A stretch of DNA of 64,000 nt from Patiria miniata (taxonomy: Eukaryota; Echinodermata; Asteroidea; Valvatida; Asterinidae). Within the stretch, counting starts at the first letter, position 1. Each line of letters begins with the position of its first letter. The notes beneath the pieces were generated by a model that did no database searches, was not told where the DNA came from, and saw only the letters and a list, made by a program, of their open reading frames with translations. The translations under genes and the position numbers were made by a program. Below, in pieces: positions 10,636 to 21,269 of this stretch. Location of the stretch: positions 13,329,746 through 13,393,745 of the forward strand of contig NW_024037075.1 in the NCBI RefSeq assembly GCF_015706575.1, given 5' to 3'.

Positions 10636-12737
10636 TAATAATAATAATAAGTTAAAATTTATATAGCGCCCGTCCATGAAGAAAATCATGCTCCAAGGCG
10701 CTTTCTATATAAAAAGTTAAGACACAGGATAAAATTACAATGAAATGTATACTTAAGAAGATTGAAGCCTGGTTCATACACAGATAAAAATACAACGAGA
10801 TGTACATGTAAACTTAAAAAGAAACGGAACCCCGCCTCGCCCCAGCATCAACGCGTTGCCCGAACCGGCTTCAAACAATTTAAAACCATTCTACACAAAC
10901 AGTTTGCTAAAACAGTATATACTTAGAACAATATACGATAGCAATAAGCAAAATAATACACAAGTATAAAAACAGCTTTAGAAATCAGTATATGCAAGAA
11001 CAAGACATGTGGACAATTAAGTTAAGTTAAAAACGCTTGATTAAAAAGATGAGTTTTTAGCCCTGATTTAAATTTACCGAGAGATTCAACTTCTCTTAGG
11101 GTCATATTCAGCTTATTCCACTCCTGTGGGGCAACCGATGAGAATGCTCTGTCACCATACAGGGACAACTTACTCCTTGGACAGTGCAACCTTGTTGCAT
11201 CTTGGGACTGGCGAGTGGTTCTGAGGGAGACGGATCTGGTACTACAAATTAATTCATTCAAGTAGTCAGGACATTGACCGTTAATACATTTATAAACAAG
11301 CAAGCACAGTTTGTAAATAATTCGGTACTTAACTGGGAGCCAGTGAAGTTCCATGAGCACCGGAGTTATGTGATCAAACTTTCTAGTACCTGAGAGAATC
11401 CTGGCCGCACAGTTTTGGACTCTTTGTAAGGGGGCTAGGGTAGACTGGGGAAGGCCAGCAAACAATGCATTACAGTAATCAATTCTTGTCATGATAAGCA
11501 AAGTAATAACCTGTTGAATAACAGTGTAACTCAGATACTTTTTGATCCTGCTAATATTGAACAAGTGATACATACATTTGCGGGACACCTCCCGTATATG
11601 TGTCTGCATGTTCATATTACAGTCCATGATGACTCCAAGGTTTTCACTTGAGTTGATGCAGTGATGCAATCATCCCCAATGGTGATGTTGAGAGCAGGAA
11701 CCTTTTTCAAGTTCGATGGTGTTCCAATGACAAGAACATCCGTCTTGTTGGTATTCATTTTCAGGTAATTGGAGGTCATCCACCTTTTGATGTCAATGCA
11801 ACAGTTCTCAATGGTAATGACACTGTCCGTCACATCCTCTGATACTGGCGACATTGACAGGTACAGCATTGTGTCATCCGCATAAAAATGACAACTTAGG
11901 CCATGTTTACGAATCACATCACCTATGGGAAGCATATAAATGTTAAAGAGGATTGGACCTAAGACAGATCCTTGTGGCACTCCAAACCTCAGTGGATAGG
12001 TCGCATGACCCGTAGTGTCTTGAGTGTGGACTCGCACTGTCTGATGCCGGTTGGACAGGTAGGACGTAAACCATCGCAGAGTGTCAGGTGATGCACCTAT
12101 ATAAGACTGCAGCCTCCGGAGAAGAATTTGGTGGTCGATGGCATCAAAGGCTGCACTCAGATCCAGCAAGACTAAGATGGCCACTTGTCCCCGGTCAACA
12201 CTCATCAAGATGTCATTTTGGATGCGAGTGAGGGCCGTCTCCGTCCCATGAAATTTCCTATAAGCGGACTGACAATGTTCGTTCAATTGATGACGAGAGA
12301 GGTGATGTACAAGTTGTTCAGCAACAACTTTCTCAAGAACCTTTGCGCAAAAAGGTAAATTTGTGATAGGTCTATAATTCTGCAAAACGTTGCCTTCATC
12401 AGTACTCATTGTTCGAAGTTTGGGAACTGGTGTCACGGTTGCCGTTTTGAGAGCTTGCGGGACAACACCATGCACTATTGATGAGTTCACGATAGATGTC
12501 ATCACTGGAGAAATGACTGGCAAGCAGGTTTTCAGAAGCTTAGTCGGGATAGGATCAAGATCACTCTGTTTTGGTGGAGACTGTCTAATTATCTTATCCA
12601 CCTGAAGATAGGACACCGTTTCAAGTGAAAACTCACACCCAGGTGCCCTAGCTGTCGGCTTGTCGATGATGTCCGACGGTCCAGCTGCGGTTTCTTCACA
12701 TTTCAGCCGTATAGTGAGAATTTTCTGCTGGAAGAAA
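10636..12737 (-). mobile_element. L2/CR1-type LINE, 5'-truncated, unit 1 only
   Basis: Minus-strand LINE of about 2.1 kb, flanked by the direct repeat ATACAA (10630-10635 and 12738-12743). Unit 2 shows the uninterrupted target near 33697 (GAGATACAAAGTGTG). The 3' end has the GCGCTATATAAATTTTAAC-like tail followed by (TTA)n (10636-10650), typical of L2/CR1-group elements. It arrived after units 1 and 2 came to share this stretch. Confidence 0.9.
11022..12616 (-). pseudogene. LINE reverse transcriptase, two overlapping frames
   Basis: The first frame (12616-11612) carries NYRPITNLPFCAKVLEK, LLDLSAAFDAIDH (motif A), GVPQGSVLGPILFNIYMLP (motif B) and CHFYADDTMLYL (motif C with catalytic DD). The second frame (11669-11022) continues with the thumb and C-terminal end, including GVIMDCNMNM, YCNALFAGLP and the family's typical HWLPVKYRIIYKLCLLVYK. 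The overlap around 11612-11669 marks one frameshift, so the copy is broken though the catalytic motifs remain. Residues match the Jockey-superfamily L2/CR1 group. Confidence 0.9.
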
Positions 12738-13920
12738 ATACAAAGTGTGACATTGGGGTCAAATTTTCAAATTACTTGTACAAGTTTTGATTATGCATTT
12801 TTTTGATAGCCCATACATTGTGGTTTAACAATTCATTCAAATTTAAGTCACATGATTTTGGAAAGTTGGTAAATTTGTACACAATATGTATTTACATGTA
12901 ATGACTATGGAGAAGTTGTGGATGTAACCGGAGGCTACCGTCCTGTTACATCCAAACCTTGTTTTGTTCTTAAATAATACTTCAAATGCTTCAAATTCAC
13001 ACCAAACTTGAGTTTATCATCAAATAGCTTTATTTAATAATATCCATACTTATTTACTTTTAAAGAATGCTAAAATTGTTATTTCCAACAATAACAACAA
13101 AAAATAATGGTTGAAGATGTAACATGTGGGACATCACTACATCACAATGCGGTATTTTTCACCTCGATATGAATGGAACTAAATGTTGTTTGTGTTTAGA
13201 AATGTTGTTTCCAAATCTCTGTTTCAAGGGCACTTGCAGATTGCAGGTCATGATTTTCATACTTATTTTAGGCATGACCATGTCAACCGGTTGTGGATGT
13301 AACATGGACACCATGTGCCAACAGGCATAAGATTTCTTCATATTTGGCCAAAACATTTATTTGCATAGACTACGATCACATTATTTTACAAATACCAGTT
13401 CAATCCGAGTCAAAATTGGGGTCAATCCGACCAAAAATTGCTGCAAAAAGAAAACTTTGCACATGCCGGTTGTGGATGTCACATAATTTGTAACAAGGGA
13501 CACCATATGTTACATCCACAAGCCATTTTAAATTGTGCATGTCATTTTGGCAAAACATTTTAAAATCTGATATTTATTTTTTTCAATAGAAAGGGTACAT
13601 CTTCTTGCTCTAATTTGTGTAAATCCTCAACTCCAGTCCACTTGTTTTCTTTTCAAAATGAGTTATTTTTGAACTGTAGGTTGCTTTGTCACACTTTTTC
13701 CTCATTTTTTTTATGCCAGACGCCATAACATTTACAGAATTTGGGTATGAAAGTTATTTCTGAATATCATCAAGCATGGTATCATTTAAAAGCTTATCTT
13801 ATAGCCTTATTGTCAAATGACATTTGTTTTAGAAATAACAGTTCCATAACAAAGAAAAAACTGTTTTATAATCAGACCTCAGAAAATTATGGCCTGTTCC
13901 TCAACTTCATGGAATGACCC

Positions 13921-14886
13921 ATAAACATTGGTGCAAAGGTTGGTGGGAAGATCAATTTTAAAAACTGCAAAAAGATGAAGGGATAACTGAGAAAATGTTT
14001 TCAGAATTATATTAATTGAACATTGAAACTACTGAGGGAAATATGAAACCAATGGTTGGGTTTTTTTTTCAAATAAAGCACGAAGAGTAACTGACTAGGT
14101 GCATTGTAATTGTTTTCATATTTTTTCATATAATTAAAAAAACAACAACAATATTCTGACATGTTTGGATGTTAATGAAGTGTGGTGTCAAATTCACTTT
14201 CTATGCTTTGCAGTGGCTGAAAATGTTGAAAGTTTCTCTTTATTTGCATACTTTTTAATTGATAGACTAGTTTTGCATTTATATCTGTAATCACATATTA
14301 AAAGGCCTAGTACTCTTAAACATAACCTGATAACTAGACAAACTTTCTTTTTTTGCAAGTAGGTCAAGTCCAAGAAAAGGTCCCCTTGTGGTCCCATACG
14401 TAGCGTACCATGTCTTCTTCATCACAAAGAATAACAGTACAGTATACTCCTTTCAGACACCCAACAGAATACAAGAAACGCACTGATCTATTTGCTTTTT
14501 AGAGGGTTAAACTTTCCTTGGACGTAACGTGTATGAATTCACTTGCCCAGTTATAGCCTGATGGAGTAGACATATGGATTGCATTCAGGTTTCATATTAA
14601 AATACCTGATGTTAGTATCTCACAATTGTTTCTGGTGTGATCATTTTGTGTCAGTCACATTCTGTTGTATTGCATTTTACCTTAAGATGAGTATGTGAGG
14701 AAGAGTGTATAGTGTGTGACTTTCTGGTTTGCTCAGAATTGAATGGTTCAAACCCACCATCATCCCTGTCCTCTTTTTCGGATATTCAATCAAACACAAT
14801 CCAGCCCATGTGTTTATCGGATACCCGATTACCCTATTATCTTGTAAACTCACAGCCCAGCAGTACTTCAATGAGGGAGATGGGTC
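13921..14886. other. Noncoding unit sequence
   Basis: Shared with 34878-35593 (unit 2) and 53641-54610 (unit 3), with different internal deletions among the three. Unit 2 lacks most of 14040-14330. No splice-bounded or conserved open frame. Confidence 0.5.
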
Positions 14887-14888
14887 TA

Positions 14889-15094
14889 AGGCCGGCCTCA
14901 AGTTGACCTGCGATTTGCTTGCACCGCGACGGAACTACATGTAGCCTTGGTCAAGGCATTTGTTGACATTGTCCGTGATGGTATCTGACATGCGCTGGGC
15001 ATGCGCTATGCACTGTATAAAGCACTATTGACGAACACCTTGACCAAGGCTAGTTCGTCACGGCACAAGTAAAAGGCCAGTCGAGAAGCGGCCT
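14889..15094. mobile_element. Palindromic MITE with TA target duplication
   Basis: Arms of about 70 bp: AGGCCGGCCTC...GCCTTGGTCAAGG at the left is matched on the other strand from the right end. TA flanks both ends (14887-14888, 15095-15096). A copy lies at 35596-35797 in unit 2. Unit 3 has an empty TA site (GGGTCATAGTTTG, near 54625). TA duplications suggest a Tc1/mariner-type source. Confidence 0.8.
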
Positions 15095-16007
15095 TAGTTT
15101 AGCCGTTGCCTTCAACAAACCTGTTTTGTTTCTGACCTTACACTACCTGTACATGTTTTGATTTTTACACGTTGGACTGAATCAGTTTAATGAAAATGCC
15201 TTTATTGTAGGTCACTCTCAATTATTCATTCCCCGCCCTCCCCCCCCCCAAAAGGCACGCACAAATAAAGGGATAATATGAACAAGCATTGAACTTAATG
15301 ACCATTTTAATGGAATAAATATGTATTTGGCCGGTTTGAAACAAGTACGTTGAAACCAACTAGGGTCTGGTTGCCAATAATGACCCGGCCGAAGGCGAGG
15401 GCCAATATCTGCTTCCAGGCATGCCATGCCCCTAGCCGGTTTGAAACATACAGCCAAGCACAAAGAAATTCCCACTCATAAATACCTTGTAATCAAAAAA
15501 TCTGCAAAACAAGTCAACAAATCACAAATCAGTGTTAGTTCGTGAAAACGAAAATGTATGGATTGCACGCATCCGGTGCCACAATGTGCCAGCTGTTACT
15601 TCGTGAAAACGAAAATAACGTGGTTCTGTAAAAAAAAAAAAAAAAAAAAACATGCGTGCTTGGCACCCATGCAGAACTGAGGATTACTTCGTGGTCACGG
15701 TGTCGGTAACGAATTGCCTACCTCACGCTAAAATGCTGACCTGCAAATCCTGTACGTTGGCAGGGTCCATGAAGTGAATTTTATTGAGGAACATATTTTT
15801 TTTTACTTTTAAGAAACATCAAAGTTCATTGAACCTGCTATGATACATTATCCGCAACATTGTATTTATAAATTGAATTATCCATGCATGACTTGAATTG
15901 CTGGAAGAATTTTGAAAATGTTTACACAATCGAAATGAATTGTGTATATAGAGTTGATTTGTTAGGAAAATATGAAGGTTATGAAAGTAAATGACTTTTT
16001 GATGTTT
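15095..16007. other. Noncoding unit sequence with a decayed palindromic element
   Basis: Near-identical to 35798-36714. Around 15320-15490 a decayed palindrome is recognisable: GGCCGGTTTGAAACAAGTAC faces AGCCGGTTTGAAACATACAG, centred on GGCCGAAGGCGAGGG. It is related to the intact palindromes at 16011 and 19227. A poly(A) run lies at 15630-15650. No gene. Confidence 0.55.
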
Positions 16008-16640
16008 AATAAGGGAATAAATGTGTGCTCCGGAGGTTTTTATCACTCTGTTTAATACCACTTAGAGTCTGGGTGCTGATAATTACCCGAGCCGGAGGCG
16101 AGGGTAATTATCAGCACCCAGACTCTAAGTGGTATTAAACAGAGTGATAAATACCGACGGAGTACATATTTATTCCCATTCATAAATACCTTTTCTGTAA
16201 AAAAAAATCATATAATTCGTTCAAAACATCCCGATTTTGTTCAACAACTTCACTTTATGCTTTTTGAATCATCCCTCCTGCAAAATAATGGAGTGTTCAG
16301 CTGGCGAGTAAGATGAAAACAACCCTTTTATGGAGATTGACGCGCGCGTATCATGTTCTATGCGATGTCGCGCAGAACGCACCTGGCGCGTTGCGTTTTG
16401 AATTTAGAACTATAAAATTCTAACTCCCTGGTAGTGTTGCGCATGCCTACGTGAGGATTGTGAACGTTCAACCAATGAAACGATAAGAGGCACTGGATTT
16501 TTAGGAGTCCACATTTTATTGTGACACTGGAAAAGTGTTTAAGACCAGCTAGCCATGTCTTTATCATCCGTTTAATACCGGCCACGTGACGGGCTCTCGA
16601 CCAATAGGAATGGCTAAACTGTCTGAGGTATTTATGAATG
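16008..16640. mobile_element. Bipartite element: palindrome plus inverted-repeat core, unit 1 only
   Basis: The left part (16011-16178) is a near-perfect palindrome centred on GAGCCGGAGGCGAGGG. The right part is bounded by CCATTCATAAATACCT (16177) and its complement AGGTATTTATGAATGG (about 16625-16640). Unit 2 reads straight through at 36705-36722 (GATGTTTAATGGATTACAAT), so both parts moved as one insertion with about 3 bp (AAT) duplicated. No coding capacity. Confidence 0.75.
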
Positions 16641-16691
16641 GATTACAATAGCCGCATCAGTTTGCTTAGCCTATACTGACACGTGTGTTAC

Positions 16692-17194
16692 GCCCCAACT
16701 TCTCGTCGGTCCCAATATATGTTGGGACTGTCCCAACTTGGGTGATCCAGTTGGGCAGCAACATTTTTCCCATGATTTTGTCCAGCAAAACCGGATGACA
16801 AAAGTAAAGTTGGCCCTTGGGATGAGGATTGTCGGGATAGGGCCAGGATGCTTGCATGGTCCTACCGCCAGGACAGTAGGACCAAGGGCACACGCTCAGG
16901 CCGGGCCTGGGAGCTCAGAGGCAGATCAAACATGTCATCTTTTTGTAGCAACTTCTGGAAAACCGTGTAGAAAATGGCTCAGTTTGTCTGATGACACTGT
17001 GCAGCACATGGCCGTGGATGTGCTCATCACTGGCACCTACGCTCGTTGGTAAATGGTGCCCTCTAACATAACATCCATGTATGAGTAGCAGTGCCCAACC
17101 CAAGTTAGGCCTGCCCATTGCAACTTGGATGATCTAGTTTGGCTCAAGTTGGGACAGTCCCAACATAAGCTGGGTCCGACGACCAAGTTGGGGC
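16692..17194. mobile_element. 503-bp MITE with ~60-bp terminal inverted repeats
   Basis: The ends pair over about 60 bp: GCCCCAACTTCTCGTCGG at the left against CCGACGACCAAGTTGGGGC at the right, and TGTTGGGACTGTCCCAACTT on both. Copies are present in unit 2 (36768-37200, right end lost) and unit 3 (57061-57547), so insertion predates the unit duplications. The 104-codon frame inside is not conserved in register between copies and is not a gene. Confidence 0.85.
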
Positions 17195-17408
17195 ATAACA
17201 CATGTATGAGGATTCTTCAAATCATTTTGTGGTCTAATCTCTTGTTTCCAAATCGACAAAAGTGTGAAAAATGAGGACCAACATTATCTTTCTTGTTTGA
17301 TAAGCTGTACGATAATTCACAATGGAAACATTTCCATATCTTTTGTTCATTTCTTCTAGAATCTTGCGTCTTATTTTCCTGTGGATTTGTTGTTTTTCAT
17401 CATTACAG
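17195..17408. other. Flank leading to exon-like segment
   Basis: Noncoding, ending in a long pyrimidine-rich tract (TTTTCCTGTGGATTTGTTG, TTTTTCATCATTACAG) that forms a good splice acceptor for the next segment. Confidence 0.45.
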
Positions 17409-17490
17409 CATGTGACACACCTGGAGGTCCTGTTGGAGGTCAAACAAAGGTCACCCTGCGAAACGAACACTGGCGATACATCGTTACATG
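17409..17490 (+). other. 82-bp exon-like segment A, unit 1
   Basis: Bounded by a strong acceptor (TCATTACAG) and a consensus donor (ATG|GTGAGTACC); both are kept in all three units. Entered in phase 1 it encodes [16 protein letters not shown]...TW and leaves in phase 2; phase 0 is also open, phase 2 hits a stop. I recognise no domain and cannot connect it to the NLR exons, whose junctions are all phase 1. It could be an exon of an unrecognised transcript or a former exon. Confidence 0.35.
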
Positions 17491-18875
17491 GTGAGTACCA
17501 TCAATCACGGCATTATTTGAAGTAATGAATTTGAAGTACAATATATTTAAGTGAAATTGATTTAAATTCTGAATAAGTTGACTCCCAGGGTTGTTCGATA
17601 TCAGAATGTTTGATCAGAATGTTTGATGCACTTTATATATTGTTCAGTTAAAATAGTTTTGCAAGTTCTTGCAATACAATTGCATATCTGGCTGGTGCAT
17701 GTCGCAAAAGAAGTTAAAACCTACGTAAACAATTGTTTATGTCCATTTCGTCTCAAAGAACATGCTTCTCAGCAACTTCCTCACCACAAAAAAGACAACA
17801 TTTCTGCCGTCGGTATGTTTACTTTCTGGTTTGTTACCTTCAAACTCAGTTTTCTGATGAGACTTGCAAGCTTTCCTTTACCTAGGTGAAAGCATGCACC
17901 GTACCAGTACATGCAGGATGTATGGTTCTTGCCACTGTAAAGATAATAGCCAATGCTGGAAGAAGTAGGAGCAGTTTACAGCACTGAACATAAAGTCAAA
18001 TCTCTACATCATAAAAAGGTCACGAAAACATCTTTGGAAAACAGGATCTCATACAACGTGCCCTCTGGAGACGTGTGCACAATAGGGAACAAAAGATTGT
18101 ATACGTCTCCACAAGGCAAATTCTATCTAGACGAATACGTCTGCACAAGGTTTTCACGAAATAGATATATGGATTTTACTCAAAAACTAGGAATTTCCAA
18201 GGTGGGTTGATCTGTCGCAAACGGAAGAGTTTTAGAAAAGGGATATTAAGCCCAAATTTCAGCCAAGGAAAATAATTCTGGTTAAAATAAGATCATTTTG
18301 AATCTTCACTTGCAAACTCGAAAACCTTAGGCCCTACTACGAAACAAAGAAATGTCTCCACAAGGATACACATTTCAGTATGGGTTTTTGTGTGTGTTGA
18401 TGCACAAAGCTTGATTTCACTTTTCTGGGTTTGTCTTGTCTGGTGCTGTCTTTACAAATCCTGGCCTGCCTACACCATTTTAAAACAGCAAGTAATCTGA
18501 AGCGGGGGAATGTTTACTCTTGGCCTACCGGTAGTCAACAATGTTATGAAAAGTTATCAAATGTATTAAATTTTACGTACACCAAATTGATGAGTTCACA
18601 TGGTTCACATAGAGACACATGCACACATCTTGCGTTGCACTGCATGTGATCTCTTCACAAGCTACACATGCTCAGCTCAGCCCAGTTATGCCTCTTTGGA
18701 CCTCATGGCACGAGGGGTGTCAGTCATTGGGACATTTGCTTACTGTTCGTAACATTTAAAAATTTTGTGAGGCATTCTGGCAAAATGCAATGGAACTGGG
18801 CACAGTTGTAATCCCTTATATGTCTGCTACACAGATATTAAAGAAATAGTATAAATATGGTGGAATAGCAGTGTT
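17491..18875. other. Noncoding unit sequence
   Basis: The first ~560 bp match units 2 and 3 closely (to 37935 and 58400). Unit 1 then has about 320 bp (18045-18365) absent from the other two, containing repeated GTCTCCACAAGG and its complement. No supportable coding exon. Confidence 0.5.
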
Positions 18876-19400
18876 TATATAACTGACATACAGATCCTAG
18901 TCATTTGATTGGTGGAACTCACATCACATGACATTCGTTATTGCTCCCATTCACGCCGCGGCTCAAAAAGTACTATCCGCCCATGGGAATGGGAAATACT
19001 ATTCAACAGTTAGGATCATGACGCGGTATTTGTGTGCAAATGCATGCTGGTGTGCGCGTTCAGCGTTGCGCGTAGCGCGTATTTTTCCAAAGAGCCAGCG
19101 CTACAGCGTTTGGTTCAAACATTTTCGTGAAGGGGTGGTTTGGAAGAGACAAATACATTTTCCTCCAGGTTTGTATTGAAATAAAAGTTCAAATATATCA
19201 AATGACAAGGATCTATATGTCAGTTATATAAAACAAATATTGAGTGGCTTTAAATTGTGAAATGGGAGGAATATTATCGCTCGGTAATATCTGGACTTTT
19301 CCATTTCACGAGGCTTCGCCTCGTGAAATGGAAAAGTCCAGATTTTACCTTGCGATAATATTCCTCCCATTCCACGCTGAGCCACTCAATATTTGTATAA
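18876..19400. mobile_element. Bipartite element: inverted-repeat MITE plus snap-back palindrome
   Basis: The left MITE part runs from ATATAACTGACATACAGATC (about 18878) to the inverse GATCTATATGTCAGTTATAT (about 19207-19226). Directly adjoining is a near-perfect ~170-bp palindrome (19228-19398) from ACAAATATTGAGTGGC to its complement, centred on GAGGCTTCGCCTCG. The same juxtaposition recurs at 28143-28640, so the two parts form one element. No transposase. Confidence 0.8.
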
Positions 19401-19669
19401 AAGAAACCAACACAAATTGGCATGTTTTATTTTCACGAATACAAAACTTGAAACTTTAAAGGCCTTTTTGAAGTATTTTACTTTTTTGACATGTCGAGAA
19501 ACGTGAACTTTAAACAGTCATAACTTGTCACCAGAATATCTGATTGGAGTGCAGCAAACAATATTGTAAGCAGAATTGTATTCTCTTCTTACTGCCCACA
19601 AATCCTCACGTGACACCGCGCACTCATCGATTGTAGAGAGGAGAGACATATGAATTTAAAGCTTCCGTA
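19401..19669. other. Noncoding spacer
   Basis: No open frame or repeat structure that I can support. Confidence 0.4.
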
Positions 19670-19965
19670 TACGTGATAAATTATCGCAGTAACGCGGTAT
19701 CGCGGAAGGAATTATCTTTGAATTCCAGGTTTCTGTGATAAATTATCACAGTAACGCGGTATCGAGGAATAGGTATCTCTGATTTCTGGATTTCTGTGAT
19801 AAATTATCACAGTAACGCGGTATCTTGGAAGGAATCTTTGAATTCCGGATTTCTGTGATAAATTATCGCGGTAACGCGGTATCGCAGAAGGATTTATCTT
19901 TGAATTCCTGATTTCTGCAATAAATTATCGCTGTAACGCGGTATCGCGGAAGGCAATTCAAGGTT
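19670..19965 (+). repeat. ~61-bp tandem array, 5 copies, foldback-arm type
   Basis: AACGCGGTATC recurs at about 19691, 19753, 19814, 19873 and 19935 (59-62 bp apart). Each unit contains the palindrome GTGATAAATTATCAC (or a one-base variant) and GAATTCC. The array ends are GCTTCCGTA-like and CAAGGTTCCGTA, the same as the arms of the foldback element at 25718-26809, so this looks like a single-arm relic or short relative. Confidence 0.8.
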
Positions 19966-20084
19966 CCGTACCATTGTCCTCTACCTTTCTCAATCCTGAA
20001 AGAAAAATCCTTGCAAACTGTCAGTGAAATAAAGAATTCTAAAAAAAAAAACCACCACTTTGCAAGCAAGCTTATTAGAGGGGG

Positions 20085-20145
20085 ACTCGTGGGACTCGAA
20101 CCCACGACCTCCTGCTATTCAACCGCTGGATTCTCCAACTTGAGG
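20085..20145 (-). repeat. tRNA-derived SINE-like fragment, unit 1
   Basis: On the minus strand it reads CAAGTTGGAGAATCC (box A-like remnant), AGCAGGAGGTC, then a perfect T-arm GTGGG TTCGAGT CCCAC (box B). Equivalent fragments lie at 45366-45425 and 62226-62286, all followed by GCTTGCTTGC. The cloverleaf is too decayed for a functional tRNA. Confidence 0.65.
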
Positions 20146-21269
20146 AATTGAAATCTGTGTTTTAAAACTGTTGTCCATCTTTAATTTGAGGCTGGATTTC
20201 TTGGTGAAAGCATCAGGGTTTGTGCAGGAAGTGACAGGTTGAGTTTGAAATTTAGGTAAGTAATGTTTTCGATATATTTGTAACAATTTAGTTGGACTGT
20301 CAGATTGGCTACCGGTATTGATTAAAATGGTTCCTAATAAGTGAAAGGCTTGATGCCTTTGTAGAGTTGGTCCAGACACTAGTGCCAGTTTTAGGATGTA
20401 GGCCTACTTTCAAATAATTATTTCAACAGTTTTTGATTGCATTTTATTATAGTTTCTTATAATGCCTTCTTTCGTTGATTACTTCAAAATGATAGCTTGC
20501 CAGAAAGATTAATTTCACAGGGAGTTTAGTCCACTTACTATCTTTCAACCAAGTAAGTTTTTCAACAAAAATACGCCAGTTACTTTTTCGGATGGCTGCA
20601 AATGATGGACTATAGCTTTAAAATGGTTCCTAATAAGTGAAAGGCTTGATGCCTTTGTAGCGTTGGTCCAGACATTAGTGCCAGTGTTAGGATGTAGGCC
20701 TACTTCCAAATAATGATTCCAGCAGTTTTTTAATTGCATTTGATTATAGTTTCTCATAATGCCGGTATTAAAATATGCCGCTAGAAACGTTTGGTGGATC
20801 AGTGTCACATTTTTGTACCAAGCTATGCAGGCCTATACACGTGTTGACTAAAGGCTCAAAGGTGAATTAATTTGCATTGAATAGATGCTGAGCTTAGAAT
20901 AACACTTCTGAACACATGAAATCACGCCATTTGATAAGAAAAGTCATCCATTGACTCGTCAACTTTGTAGATCTTTCCATGACAGCAGACCAAATAAAAC
21001 ACTTCAGCGTGGACTTCAGTGTTGACTTACAACAATTTGGGAAAACCCAGATGTATTTATTTAGGCCTACTAGGACAAATGTAGTTTATATAATATCAAT
21101 ACGCGATTTGCCAGAATTAAAAACAGCCTTTTATTGCTGTTTTAAGATATATTTAGGACAAAATAGACTTATTAGGACAAGATATAAATATTGAAATTGC
21201 ATGTTTTGTTTCATTGGGTGCAGCCTGCTTGCATGTGACAGAATATCAAAGTCATTTGTCAATCATTAA
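20146..21269. other. Unit sequence with a ~140-bp direct duplication
   Basis: Copies at 20327-20464 and 20618-20763 share AAAATGGTTCCTAATAAGTG and GGATGTAGGCCTAC. They flank about 150 bp that is the inverted counterpart of the MITE end at 23667-23830. From 20840 on it is the diverged counterpart of 46050-46480 and 63090-63520. No gene. Confidence 0.6.

Larger units (their letters stand above)
10610..13920. mobile_element. DNA transposon with GGTCACTCCACAAAG ends, LINE inserted in it
   Basis: The left end GGTCACTCCACAAAGTTGAG is matched in inverse at the right, where GAACTTCATGGAATGACCC reads on the other strand as GGGTCATTCCATGAAGTT. Without the LINE it is about 1.2 kb, like its unit 2 copy (33677-34877). 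Unit 3 has a clean empty site near 53640 (TATTTTGTATAAACATTGG), so target duplication is at most a few AT base pairs. The interior repeats the motif TGTGGATGTAACA five times in both orientations (about 12918, 12945, 13112, 13289, 13508). No transposase; superfamily unassigned. Confidence 0.75.

Noticed and set aside
13124-13330. Cys-rich 68-codon frame in the GGTCACTCC transposon, repeated at 34026-34289
   Set aside because: Arises from the repeated TGTGGATGTAACA motif; the start and the upstream part differ between copies.
16738-17052. 104-codon frame and its relatives near 36814 and 57036
   Set aside because: Lies within a MITE with inverted ends; the reading frame is not conserved among the three copies.
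20085-20145. Functional tRNA gene on the minus strand
   Set aside because: Only the T-arm is intact; the D and anticodon arms do not fold, and the fragment recurs at 45366 and 62226 like a SINE.
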